DNA of 64,000 bases from Clostridium sp. 1001271st1 H5. Its GTDB lineage: Bacteria; Bacillota; Clostridia; Lachnospirales; Lachnospiraceae. The stretch is taken from NCBI RefSeq assembly GCF_005845215.1, contig NZ_SPHO01000012.1:62001-126000 (forward strand), given 5' to 3'. The position numbers were made by a program, and so were the translations under genes. The notes under the pieces are model-generated. The model had not been told where the DNA came from. It saw nothing but the letters and a program-made list of their open reading frames with translations, and made no database searches. Positions 43,679-52,007 of the stretch are shown in pieces. Every line of letters begins with the position of its first letter. Position 1 is the first letter of the stretch.

Positions 43679-45079
43679 GTGATTCATCAGTATATAAATA
43701 ATGGTTACCATATAGTTCTGGACGTTAACAGCGGTTCTGTCCATGTGGTGGACCCGGTTGTCTACGATGCGGTGCAGCTGGTTTCACAGCGGATTCCGGA
43801 GATGGAAGAGCCTGCTGCTCTGCCTGCGGAGGTAAAGGAAAATGTAATGGTCTGTCTGAAGGACAGATACAGCACTGAGGATATAGGGGAGGCTTTGGAG
43901 GAAATCCAGCAGCTGATTGATGCGGAGCAGCTCCTGACCAAGGATATTTACAGGGATTTTGTGGTAGACTTTAAGAAGAGGAAAACCGTGGTCAAGGCAC
44001 TGTGCCTGCACATTGCCCATGACTGCAACCTGGCCTGCCGTTACTGCTTTGCAGAGGAAGGCGAGTACCATGGCCGCCGCGCCCTCATGAGCTATGAGGT
44101 GGGAAAGAAGGCCCTGGATTTCCTCATTGCCAATTCCGGCAACAGGGAGCATCTGGAGGTGGACTTCTTTGGCGGAGAGCCGCTCATGAACTGGGACGTA
44201 GTGAAGCGGCTGGTGGAATACGGCCGTTCCCAGGAGGAAGCCCATCATAAGAAGTTCCGTTTCACCCTGACCACCAACGGTGTGCTGTTAAATGATGAAG
44301 TAATGGAGTTCTGCAACCGCGAGATGAGCAATGTGGTGCTGAGCCTGGACGGCCGGAAGGATGTCAATGATAAGATGCGCCCCTTCCGCAACGGCAGCGG
44401 CAGCTATGACCTGATTGTCCCCAAGTTCCAGAAGTTTGCGCACAGCAGGAAACAGATGAATTATTATGTCCGCGGCACCTTTACAAGGAACAATCTGGAT
44501 TTCGCGGACGACGTGCTTCACTATGCGGATTTGGGATTTGAGCAGATGTCCATGGAGCCGGTGGTGGCTGACCCGGCAGAGGATTACGCCATCCAGGAGG
44601 AGGATATCCCGGCCATCTTAAAGGAATACGACCGCCTGGCTCTGGAGTATATCAAGCGGAAGAAAGAGGGAAGGGGATTCAACTTCTTCCATTTCATGCT
44701 GGATTTAAAGGCAGGCCCCTGCGTGGCAAAGCGCATGGCCGGCTGCGGTTCCGGTACCGAGTATCTGGCAGTAACCCCCTGGGGCGACCTCTATCCCTGC
44801 CATCAGTTTGTGGGCAATGAGAAGTTCCTTCTGGGCAATGTGGACACAGGCATTGTGAACACGGACATCCGGGATGAGTTCAAGTCCTGCAACGTATATG
44901 CCAAGCCCGGATGCAAGGACTGCTTTGCCAGGTTCTACTGCAGCGGCGGCTGTGCTGCCAATGCGTATAATTTCAGCGGTTCCATCAATGGCTCCTATGA
45001 CATTGGCTGCGAGATGCAGAAGAAGCGGATTGAGTGCGCCATCATGATTAAAGCTGCCCTGGCAGACGATGAGGAATAA
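43679..45079 (+). CDS. scfB: SCIFF radical SAM maturase
   Basis: 466 residues from a GTG at 43679 (read as Met, then IHQYINNGYHIVLDVNSG), preceded by AAAGAGAGAG. This start matches family length (about 450-470) and the conserved opening; an earlier in-frame ATG at 43586 lies inside the intergenic hairpin. The radical SAM cluster is C116, C120, C123 in HDCNLACRYCF. The C-terminal SPASM domain for two auxiliary Fe-S clusters is seen in AGCGSGTEYLAVTPWGDLYP, then CNVYAKPGCKDCFARFYCSG. It forms the Cys-Thr thioether in the SCIFF peptide using S-adenosylmethionine. Confidence 0.95.
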   Translation: MIHQYINNGYHIVLDVNSGSVHVVDPVVYDAVQLVSQRIPEMEEPAALPAEVKENVMVCLKDRYSTEDIGEALEEIQQLIDAEQLLTKDIYRDFVVDFKKRKTVVKALCLHIAHDCNLACRYCFAEEGEYHGRRALMSYEVGKKALDFLIANSGNREHLEVDFFGGEPLMNWDVVKRLVEYGRSQEEAHHKKFRFTLTTNGVLLNDEVMEFCNREMSNVVLSLDGRKDVNDKMRPFRNGSGSYDLIVPKFQKFAHSRKQMNYYVRGTFTRNNLDFADDVLHYADLGFEQMSMEPVVADPAEDYAIQEEDIPAILKEYDRLALEYIKRKKEGRGFNFFHFMLDLKAGPCVAKRMAGCGSGTEYLAVTPWGDLYPCHQFVGNEKFLLGNVDTGIVNTDIRDEFKSCNVYAKPGCKDCFARFYCSGGCAANAYNFSGSINGSYDIGCEMQKKRIECAIMIKAALADDEE

Positions 45080-45093
45080 TTGAGGCATATTAT

Positions 45094-46254
45094 ATGAAAT
45101 ATCAAGTCATAACAAAGGACGGGCGCGCGAAACGCGCCCGCATGGAAACAGTCCATGGAACCATAGAGACGCCGGTATTCATGAATGTGGGAACCGTGGG
45201 CGCCATCAAGGGCGCGGTTTCAACGGATGACCTCCGGGAAATCGGCACCCAGGTGGAGCTGTCCAATACCTACCATCTCCATGTGCGCACCGGTGACAGG
45301 CTCATAAGGGAATTTGGCGGGCTTCACAAGTTTATGAACTGGGACCGTCCCATCCTTACGGATTCCGGCGGGTTTCAGGTGTTTTCCCTGGCAGGCCTGC
45401 GCAAGATTAAGGAGGAAGGGGTTTACTTCAACTCCCATATCGACGGCCATAAGATATTTATGGGACCTGAGGAGAGCATGCAGATTCAGTCCAATCTGGG
45501 CTCCACCATTGCCATGGCATTTGACGAATGCCCTCCCAGCCATGCAAGCGACGATTACATCCGGAATTCAGTGGAGCGTACCACCCGGTGGCTGGCCCGC
45601 TGTAAGACCGAGATGGAGCGTCTTAACTCCCTGCCGGACACGGTGAACCGGGAGCAGCTGCTGTTTGGCATCAACCAGGGCGGCGTGGTGGACAGCATAC
45701 GTATGGAACATGCAAGGACCATACGGGAGATGGACCTGGACGGCTATGCCGTGGGCGGCCTGGCTGTGGGTGAGAGCCATGAGGAGATGTATCATATCCT
45801 GGATGTGACAGTACCCTGCCTGCCTGAGGACAAGCCCGTATACCTTATGGGCGTGGGTACTCCGGCCAATATACTGGAGGCAGTGGACCGGGGCGTGGAC
45901 TTCTTTGACTGTGTGTATCCTTCCAGGAACGGACGTCACGGCCATGTATACACCAACCAGGGAAAACGAAACCTGTTTAACCAGAAATACGAGCTGGATT
46001 CCCGTCCCATAGAAGAGGGATGCGGCTGTCCTGCCTGCCGTTCCTACAGCAGGGCCTATATCCGCCATCTGCTGAAGGCAAAAGAAATGCTTGGAATGAG
46101 ATTATGTACCTTGCATAATTTGTATTTTTATAATACAATGATGAAAGAGATTCGCGACGCCATCGAGGAACACCGCTATGCTGAGTATAAAGCGGCCAAG
46201 CTTGCCGGTATGGAAGGTTCCGGCCGTGGGGCCAGTACGGCGTCTGTTGAATAA
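45094..46254 (+). CDS. tgt: Queuine tRNA-guanine ribosyltransferase (bacterial TGT)
   Basis: 386 residues; swaps guanine for preQ1 at position 34 of GU(N) tRNAs. Active-site Asp regions: ILTDSGGFQVFSLAGLRKI and FFDCVYPSRNGRHGH; zinc site CGCPACRSYSRAYIRHL with a later His in LCTLHNLYFYN. It begins 14 bases after scfB, so probably shares the transcript. The tgt-yajC order is common in bacteria and here it directly follows SCIFF. Confidence 0.97.
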   Translation: MKYQVITKDGRAKRARMETVHGTIETPVFMNVGTVGAIKGAVSTDDLREIGTQVELSNTYHLHVRTGDRLIREFGGLHKFMNWDRPILTDSGGFQVFSLAGLRKIKEEGVYFNSHIDGHKIFMGPEESMQIQSNLGSTIAMAFDECPPSHASDDYIRNSVERTTRWLARCKTEMERLNSLPDTVNREQLLFGINQGGVVDSIRMEHARTIREMDLDGYAVGGLAVGESHEEMYHILDVTVPCLPEDKPVYLMGVGTPANILEAVDRGVDFFDCVYPSRNGRHGHVYTNQGKRNLFNQKYELDSRPIEEGCGCPACRSYSRAYIRHLLKAKEMLGMRLCTLHNLYFYNTMMKEIRDAIEEHRYAEYKAAKLAGMEGSGRGASTASVE

Positions 46255-46301
46255 GAAACTACTGCGGCGAGGCGGCAGTAGGTGTGAAGGAGGAAAATGG
46301 A

Positions 46302-46580
46302 ATGACAAGTGGTCCGATGTTCTGGGTTCTCTATATTGTTCTTCTGGGAGGTATGTTATATTTCATGGCAATCCGTCCTCAGAAGAAGGAGAAGCAAAGA
46401 CAGAAGGAATTGCTGGAAAGCGTTGCAGTTGGTGATACCATTCTCACCAGCAGCGGATTCTATGGTGTTATCATCGACATGACAGATGATACAGTCATTG
46501 TGGAATTCGGTAATAATAAGAACTGCCGTATTCCAATGCAGAAGGCTGCCATTATCCAGGTTGAAAAACCGGAAGCCTAA
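46302..46580 (+). CDS. yajC: Preprotein translocase subunit YajC
   Basis: 92 residues with one N-terminal membrane helix (FWVLYIVLLGGMLYFMAIRP), the RPQKKEKQRQ stretch and a YajC domain (VAVGDTILTSSGFYGVIIDM). Accessory subunit of SecDF-YajC. The start is the ATG eight bases after GGAGG; the frame extends to a GTG at 46284. A terminator follows at once, so secD and secF are not here. Confidence 0.95.
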   Translation: MTSGPMFWVLYIVLLGGMLYFMAIRPQKKEKQRQKELLESVAVGDTILTSSGFYGVIIDMTDDTVIVEFGNNKNCRIPMQKAAIIQVEKPEA

Positions 46581-46589
46581 GAGACATGA

Positions 46590-46615
46590 AACCCGGGGCC
46601 CTGTCCCGGGTTTTT
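46590..46615 (+). terminator. Terminator after yajC
   Basis: Stem AACCCGGG (46590-46597) and CCCGGGTT (46605-46612) with TTTTT, ten bases past the yajC stop. It closes the scfA-scfB-tgt-yajC unit. Confidence 0.9.
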
Positions 46616-46699
46616 GAATATCATGAACCAAGGTCCGGCTGCAGGAGGGGGAAGTCAGCCCTGCCCCAGGCGGACCGGGAAAAAGAGCAGGAGGATAGG

Positions 46700-47317
46700 A
46701 TGATTAAGAACATTGTTTTCGACATGGGAAATGTACTGGTGGACTATACGGCGGACGGGGTGTGCAGGCATTTCATAGAAGACCAGGAGACCCGGAAAAA
46801 GGTCAGCACTTCCGTATTCGTATCACCTGAGTGGATTCTGCTGGACATGGGTGTTATGCCGGAGGAAATGGCCTTAAAAAAGATGCAGGCCCGTCTGGAC
46901 ACGGAGGAGGAGCGCAGCCTGGCAGCCCTGTGTTTTTACCGCTGGCATGAGTTCAACATGTATAAGAAGGAAGGAATGGAGGACGTGGTCAGGTGGCTTA
47001 AGTCCATGGGCTATGGTATCTACCTGTGCTCCAATGCATCCGTACGCCTTTTGAGCTGCTATAAGGATGTGCTTCCTGCAGTGGACTGCTTTGACGGTAT
47101 CCTGTTCTCGGCCGACGTCCTGTGCCTGAAGCCCCAGAAGGAGATATACGTCCATCTCTTTAAGCGGTTTGGCCTGAAGCCTGAGGAATGCTTTTTTGTG
47201 GATGACCTGGAGCTGAACATAGAAGGAGCGCGCCGCTGCGGAATGGACGGATACTGCTTTGATGATGGAAACGTGGAGAAATTAAGGGAGGTTCTGGCAG
47301 GACTGAACCGGAGATAA
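46700..47317 (+). CDS. HAD family hydrolase (YihX-like phosphatase)
   Basis: 205 residues from the ATG after GGAGGATAGG. HAD motif I is IVFDMGNVLVDY, motif II YLCSNAS, and motif III/IV DVLCLKPQKEIYVHLFKRFG and CFFVDDLELNIEGARRCGM. This subgroup dephosphorylates sugar or nucleotide phosphates; the substrate is unknown. Upstream in-frame codons overlap the yajC terminator and are not used. Confidence 0.9.
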   Translation: MIKNIVFDMGNVLVDYTADGVCRHFIEDQETRKKVSTSVFVSPEWILLDMGVMPEEMALKKMQARLDTEEERSLAALCFYRWHEFNMYKKEGMEDVVRWLKSMGYGIYLCSNASVRLLSCYKDVLPAVDCFDGILFSADVLCLKPQKEIYVHLFKRFGLKPEECFFVDDLELNIEGARRCGMDGYCFDDGNVEKLREVLAGLNRR

Positions 47318-47704
47318 GAGAAACAGCAGAAAGCCTGACCTGACAGGAATTCCGGCCCGTCATGTCAAGGGGATAAATATGGAAGACATAGAAAAAGCTC
47401 CGTACCAGGTGATACGGAGCAATTTTCTTTAGGATTTTCGGATTTTCAAAAAGGGTTGAAGGATAGTTGTTAAACATTCGTGCATTTCTTATGTACTTAG
47501 TATAGCATGCAATCCTCCGGAATGTTTGAATGTTCTTTGAATAGATTATTAAGAAAATCTTAAAATTGATAATTCCCACCCCCCGGACAAGGCCGTGGAT
47601 ACAAATAAGGCTGCAAGGGGAAAAACGGAACACTGGAAAAAACAGGCTTTCGGACATGAAAGAAAAATGAAATGGAATCGTAAACTGAAAATGGGTATGA
47701 AAAA
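47318..47704. other. Non-coding stretch before the tRNA gene
   Basis: 387 bases with no credible gene. The left part holds the HAD-gene terminator (47397-47430); the rest is A/T-rich with no recognised RNA. A 68-codon frame at 47595-47801 runs antisense across the tRNA and is rejected. Confidence 0.6.
47397..47430 (+). terminator. Terminator of the HAD hydrolase gene
   Basis: Perfect eight-base stem GCTCCGTA (47397-47404) and TACGGAGC (47413-47420), followed by AATTTTCTTT. It lies 80 bases after the stop. Confidence 0.85.
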
Positions 47705-47778
47705 TGGAAGTAATGGGGCTCGAACCCATGACCTTTCGCGTGTGAGGCGAACGCTCATCCCAGCTGAGCTATACTTCC
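47705..47778 (-). tRNA. tRNA-Val (anticodon CAC)
   Basis: 74 bases including the discriminator A, no CCA encoded. On the minus strand: acceptor GGAAGTA / TACTTCC, D arm GCTC-GAGC, anticodon stem TTCGC-GCGAA with loop CTCACAC (anticodon CAC, reads GUG), T arm ATGGG-CCCAT with loop TTCGAGC. All stems pair. It stands alone between a phosphatase gene and adenine deaminase. Confidence 0.97.
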
Positions 47779-47908
47779 ATGAGACTATTATAGCACGATG
47801 AAGCGGAAATACAAGCATTTTCATGCTGGAATGTAAAAATTTTGCAGAAAAACCAAATAGATGAAGAAGTAGTGATAATTCGTATAAAAATTTAATAATT
47901 TCAGAATA

Positions 47909-47937
47909 TTGTACTTTTATATCGATTATAGTATTAT
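47909..47937 (+). promoter_or_regulatory. Promoter of adenine deaminase
   Basis: TTGTAC (47909-47914), 17-base spacer, TATTAT (47932-47937), 46 bases before the GTG start. The leader is too short for a purine riboswitch. Confidence 0.7.
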
Positions 47938-47983
47938 GATATCAAATACATTGGGGGAAGAATAGACAGAAGGAGGTATTTGT

Positions 47984-49771
47984 GTGAGACAATACAATGA
48001 TTTAAAGAAAATGATGGACGTTGCTTCCGGAAGAAGGAAAGCATCCCTTGTGCTGAAAGGGGGAACAATCGTCAATGTATTTACGGAGCGCACAGAGGTT
48101 GGGGACATAGCCATTGAGGACGGCTGCATAGCCGGTATAGGAGAATACGACGGACTTACCAATATAGACATGGCAGGCAGGTTTATCTGTCCCGGCTTTA
48201 TTGACGGGCATATACATATTGAAAGCTCCATGGTGTCACCGCCGGAGTTTGAAAGGGCAGTCCTTCCCCACGGCACAACAGCTGTTATCACAGACCCCCA
48301 TGAGATTGGCAACGTGGCAGGCTGCCAGGGCGTGGATTATATGTTAAAGGCCACGGAGGGACTGGCCCTGGATGCATTTTTCGTGATGCCTTCCTGCGTG
48401 CCCTCCACTGGACTGGATGAGTCCGGAGCCGTGCTGGGGGCGGAGGATATAAAACCATATTATGAGAATCCCAGGGTTCTGGGACTGGCAGAGGTAATGA
48501 ATTCAGTGGGGGTGGTAGCGGGCCAGGAGGACCTGCTGGAGAAGCTGAGAGAGGCGGGAACCAGGGGCAAGGTCATAGACGGCCATGCGCCTTTCCTGGG
48601 AGGAAACCAGCTGAATGCCTATGTGTGTTCCGGGGTCTGGTCGGACCATGAGTGTTCGGACGCAGGGGAGGCGCTGGAGAAATTCGGAAGAGGACAGTGG
48701 ATTATGATACGGGAAGGAACAGCTGCCCGGAACCTGGAAGCTCTGATGCCGCTGTTTGAAGCTCCCTATTATGAGCGGTGCATGCTGGTGACAGATGATA
48801 AACATCCCGGCGACCTGATTTCCATGGGACATATTGATTACATCATCCGCAAGGCTGTATCCCTGGGAGCAGACCCCATACGGGCCATTAAGATGGGAAC
48901 CTTTAATGCGGCCCGGTATTTCGGACTGAAGGACAGGGGAGCTGTCATGCCCGGTCTGAGAGCAGATTTGGCAGTGCTTGGGGATTTGAAGGAGTTCCGG
49001 GTGGAAGCAGTGTACAAGGACGGCGTTCTGGCGGCCAAGGATGGTGCCATGATAACAGATTGCGGTGTCCCGGCATCAGATGACGGTCCCGGCTCTTTTG
49101 CAGACTCTGCAGCCAGCGGCCGGGAAGCTGCCTTTCCAAGGGTGTTTGATTCGTTCCATATGGATGAGGTCACTCAGGAAGACCTGGTGCTGGAGCGGAA
49201 GGGGACCATGCAGCGGGTGATACAGTTTAAGCCCCACGAACTCCTCACAGAGGAGCGTCTTGTGCCCTGGCAGGATATGCCGGGACTGGCTCCCGGCGTC
49301 AATACGGAGCAGGATATTGTGAAGGCAGCGGTGTTTGAACGCCACCTTCATACCGGGCACAGGGGACTGGGGTTTGTAGGCGGATACGGTCTTAAGAAGG
49401 GGGCTGTGGCCACCAGCGTTGCCCATGATTCCCACAACCTGATTGTGGTGGGGACCAATGATAATGATATGGTATTGGCTGCCAATACAGTGAGAAAGAA
49501 CGGCGGAGGCCTGGCCGTGGTATTGGATGGAGAAGTACTGGGTGAGCTTGCCCTTCCTATTGGCGGCATCATGAGCCGGTTATCCGTACAGGAGGTGGAT
49601 GAACAGCTGGAGGCGCTGAAGACCCGGACAAGAGAGCTTGGAATCAGCAGCGATATAGACCCATTCATGACCCTGGCATTTGTAAGTCTTCCTGTTATCC
49701 CAAAGCTGAGAATCAATACCTACGGTATAATAGATGTGGACCGGCAGGCGCAGGTTCCTTCCTCATTTTAA
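47984..49771 (+). CDS. ade: Adenine deaminase
   Basis: 595 residues; hydrolyses adenine to hypoxanthine and ammonia in purine salvage. Metal-binding HxH in FICPGFIDGHIHIESSM, with TAVITDPHEIGNVAG and the conserved KMGTFNAARYFGLKDRGAV region; C-terminal AdeC domain VAHDSHNLIVVGTNDNDM. The start is a GTG after AAGGAGGTATTTGT. The length is typical for the AdeC family (about 570-600). Single gene with its own promoter. Confidence 0.96.
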   Translation: MRQYNDLKKMMDVASGRRKASLVLKGGTIVNVFTERTEVGDIAIEDGCIAGIGEYDGLTNIDMAGRFICPGFIDGHIHIESSMVSPPEFERAVLPHGTTAVITDPHEIGNVAGCQGVDYMLKATEGLALDAFFVMPSCVPSTGLDESGAVLGAEDIKPYYENPRVLGLAEVMNSVGVVAGQEDLLEKLREAGTRGKVIDGHAPFLGGNQLNAYVCSGVWSDHECSDAGEALEKFGRGQWIMIREGTAARNLEALMPLFEAPYYERCMLVTDDKHPGDLISMGHIDYIIRKAVSLGADPIRAIKMGTFNAARYFGLKDRGAVMPGLRADLAVLGDLKEFRVEAVYKDGVLAAKDGAMITDCGVPASDDGPGSFADSAASGREAAFPRVFDSFHMDEVTQEDLVLERKGTMQRVIQFKPHELLTEERLVPWQDMPGLAPGVNTEQDIVKAAVFERHLHTGHRGLGFVGGYGLKKGAVATSVAHDSHNLIVVGTNDNDMVLAANTVRKNGGGLAVVLDGEVLGELALPIGGIMSRLSVQEVDEQLEALKTRTRELGISSDIDPFMTLAFVSLPVIPKLRINTYGIIDVDRQAQVPSSF

Positions 49772-49904
49772 GGTAAGTATTTACTGGGCCTTTCAGGCGG
49801 TCTGGGCTGCCTGACAGCCATGACTGCCGGTCCGCAGTGACTGGCGCCATGGCACAGATTCCTTCATGATAGAATATCCTAATAAAAAAGGAGAAAATCG
49901 TGAT

Positions 49905-50795
49905 GTGAATCAGGCGAGAGAAGACATTAATTGTGAAGAAGTTTATTCCATGGGTATTACGGGTAAAGGAGTGGGTGTGGCTGTACTGGACACCGGTATT
50001 TACCTCCATGAGGATTTCAAGGATAGAGTGACAGCCTTTGCTGATTTTGTAAACCACCGCGCACTGCCCTATGACGACAATGGCCATGGCACCCATATAG
50101 CTGCAATGATTGGAGGAAGCGGTATTTCCTCCGAAGGAAAATACAGAGGAGTGGCTCCGGGATGCAGTCTCATATCAGTGAAGGTACTGGACCAGAAGGG
50201 AAATGGATATGCCACGGATGTGCTGACCGGCCTTAAATGGATACGTGAAAACCGGGACAGATATAATATCCGTATAGTAAACATCTCCGTGGGCTCCCTG
50301 TCGCGCAGGGACATGACGGAGAACTCCATTCTGGTGCGGGGCGTGAATGCTGCATGGGATGACGGCCTGGTGGTGGTGGTGGCAGCCGGCAACCATGGGC
50401 CGGGCCGGATGACTATCACAACGCCCGGTATCAGCCGCAAGGTCATTACAGTGGGCTGCTCGGACGACCACAAGGAGGTGGATGTCATGGGAAGCCGTAT
50501 GGTGGATTACTCCGGAAGAGGCCCCACACTGGCTTGTGTCTGCAAGCCGGATTTGGTAGCGCCGGGCTCAGGCATTATCAGCTGCTGCAATGAGCCCGGC
50601 AAATATTTTTCAAAATCAGGCACCAGCATGTCCACGCCCCTTGTGTCGGGCGCCATAGCCCTGCTGCTGGAGAAGTATCCGGATATGAGCAACAAGGATG
50701 TGAAGCTGCGCATCAGAGAACGTGCCCTGGATCTGGGACTTCCGCATAACCAGCAGGGGTGGGGAAAGCTGGATGTGGGGAGGCTGCTGGAGTAG
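49905..50795 (+). CDS. S8 family peptidase (subtilase), leaderless intracellular type
   Basis: 296 residues from a GTG at 49905, which follows AAAAAAGGAG; the frame also has an ATG at 49866 without a ribosome binding site. Triad: D29 (VAVLDTGIYLHED), H61 (DDNGHGTHIAAM), S241 (SGTSMSTPLVSGAI), plus oxyanion Asn in VAAGNHGPG. There is no signal peptide or long propeptide, like intracellular subtilisins. It probably degrades cytoplasmic proteins or activates a partner. A second, larger leaderless subtilase lies at 40434-42185. Confidence 0.92.
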   Translation: MNQAREDINCEEVYSMGITGKGVGVAVLDTGIYLHEDFKDRVTAFADFVNHRALPYDDNGHGTHIAAMIGGSGISSEGKYRGVAPGCSLISVKVLDQKGNGYATDVLTGLKWIRENRDRYNIRIVNISVGSLSRRDMTENSILVRGVNAAWDDGLVVVVAAGNHGPGRMTITTPGISRKVITVGCSDDHKEVDVMGSRMVDYSGRGPTLACVCKPDLVAPGSGIISCCNEPGKYFSKSGTSMSTPLVSGAIALLLEKYPDMSNKDVKLRIRERALDLGLPHNQQGWGKLDVGRLLE

Positions 50796-50846
50796 GAAGA
50801 TGCAGACGGTAACAGGAGAAAACAGAGAAGAACAGGAAGAATACGG

Positions 50847-50887
50847 AAAAGCCCCGCAGCAGGAATATATCTGCTGCAGGGCTTTTT
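50847..50887. terminator. Bidirectional terminator between convergent genes
   Basis: Stem AAAGCCCCGCAGCAG pairs with CTGCTGCAGGGCTTT with one mismatch (50848-50862 and 50871-50885), T run on the plus strand and a short one on the minus strand. It sits between the subtilase and the minus-strand methyltransferase. Confidence 0.88.
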
Positions 50888-50894
50888 CCCTGTG

Positions 50895-51755
50895 CTATGC
50901 TTCCCAGCGGCCGGACGCACCGCAGGGCAGCACCAGACCTGTCTGGGTGACCGGCAGGCCAACCTCCTCTGCGCATACGGTCCCGCCGAAACGGGGAACA
51001 ATTTCCACGCCTATCATGTAGGAGAGAACTGCGGGAGCCAGTCCTGTGGTATAGGAATTAATGAGGAAGAACAGGGGCTTGTCCGACAACAGCTGTGCGC
51101 ACAGCTTGACAAGGGGGTGAATGGCATCTTCTATTTTCCAGATTTCCCCCTTTGGCCCGCGGCCATAGGAGGGCGGGTCCATGATGACTGCATCGTAGTG
51201 ATTGCCCCTGCGGATTTCCCGTTCCACGAATTTCACGCAGTCATCCACAATCCAGCGGATGGGAGCTTCGGACAGGCCTGAGGACTGGGCGTTTTCCTTG
51301 GCCCAGGCCACCATGCCCTTGGAGGCGTCCACATGAGTGACATTGGCGCCTGCCTTTGCCGCAGCCAGGGTGGCTCCGCCGGTGTATGCAAACAGGTTCA
51401 GCACCTTGACCGGGCGTCCTGCACCGCGGATTCTGGCTCCGAACCAGTCCCAGTTTGCAGCCTGCTCAGGAAACAGGCCGGTGTGTTTAAAACTGAAGGG
51501 CTTCAGATTAAATGTGAGCCCTTTGTAGCCAATGGACCACTGCTCAGGAAGATGGAAGAATTCCCACTCGCCTCCGCCCTTGCTGCTGCGGTGATAGTGG
51601 CCGTTCATTTTCTTCCAGCCTCTGTGGTTCCTGGGGGTGTCCCATATGACCTGGGGGTCCGGGCGCACCAGCAGGTAGTCACCCCAGCGCTCCAGTTTTT
51701 CGCCCTTTGAACAGTCTATCACTTCATAATCCTTCCACTCATCTGCAAGCCACAT
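50895..51755 (-). CDS. Class I SAM-dependent RNA methyltransferase (RlmI/K-like)
   Basis: 286 residues from the ATG giving MWLADEWKDYEVID; longer in-frame starts at 51782 and 51863 lack ribosome binding sites. SAM motif VLNLFAYTGGATLAAAKAGA, acidic VTHVDASKGMV, and the substrate motif VIMDPPSYGRGP place it with 23S rRNA m5C/m2G methyltransferases of the RlmI/RlmK type, though the usual N-terminal PUA domain is absent. The C-terminus FFLINSYTTGL is family-typical. Which base it modifies is not decided. Confidence 0.9.
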   Translation of the reverse strand: MWLADEWKDYEVIDCSKGEKLERWGDYLLVRPDPQVIWDTPRNHRGWKKMNGHYHRSSKGGGEWEFFHLPEQWSIGYKGLTFNLKPFSFKHTGLFPEQAANWDWFGARIRGAGRPVKVLNLFAYTGGATLAAAKAGANVTHVDASKGMVAWAKENAQSSGLSEAPIRWIVDDCVKFVEREIRRGNHYDAVIMDPPSYGRGPKGEIWKIEDAIHPLVKLCAQLLSDKPLFFLINSYTTGLAPAVLSYMIGVEIVPRFGGTVCAEEVGLPVTQTGLVLPCGASGRWEA

Positions 51756-52007
51756 ATATTTGTTTAACCTCGTTTCTTCCATATATAATACTGATAGTAA
51801 TGAGTATAGTCTAAATGTTGCGGCTCCGTCAAGTATTCGGTACATTTTCGGAAAAATAGGCACGGTTCAGCTAAATTGTAATAGAATTGAAAGATAAATT
51901 AGGTTGAATAATTGAGGGAGCCTTGATACAATATACCATAGGATTATCAGCCTCTGTGGAAACAGGGCTGATGTGCGTGAATGCAGATGGGAAGAGGAGC
52001 TGAGCAT

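Noticed and set aside
47595-47801. 68-codon plus-strand frame
   Set aside because: Runs antisense through the tRNA-Val gene.
47938-47983. Purine riboswitch in front of adenine deaminase
   Set aside because: The leader between the promoter and the GTG is under 50 bases, too short for the aptamer, and no conserved loops are seen.
49772-49904. Possible terminator after adenine deaminase
   Set aside because: Only a six-base stem (TCAGGC/GCCTGA) without a T run was found.
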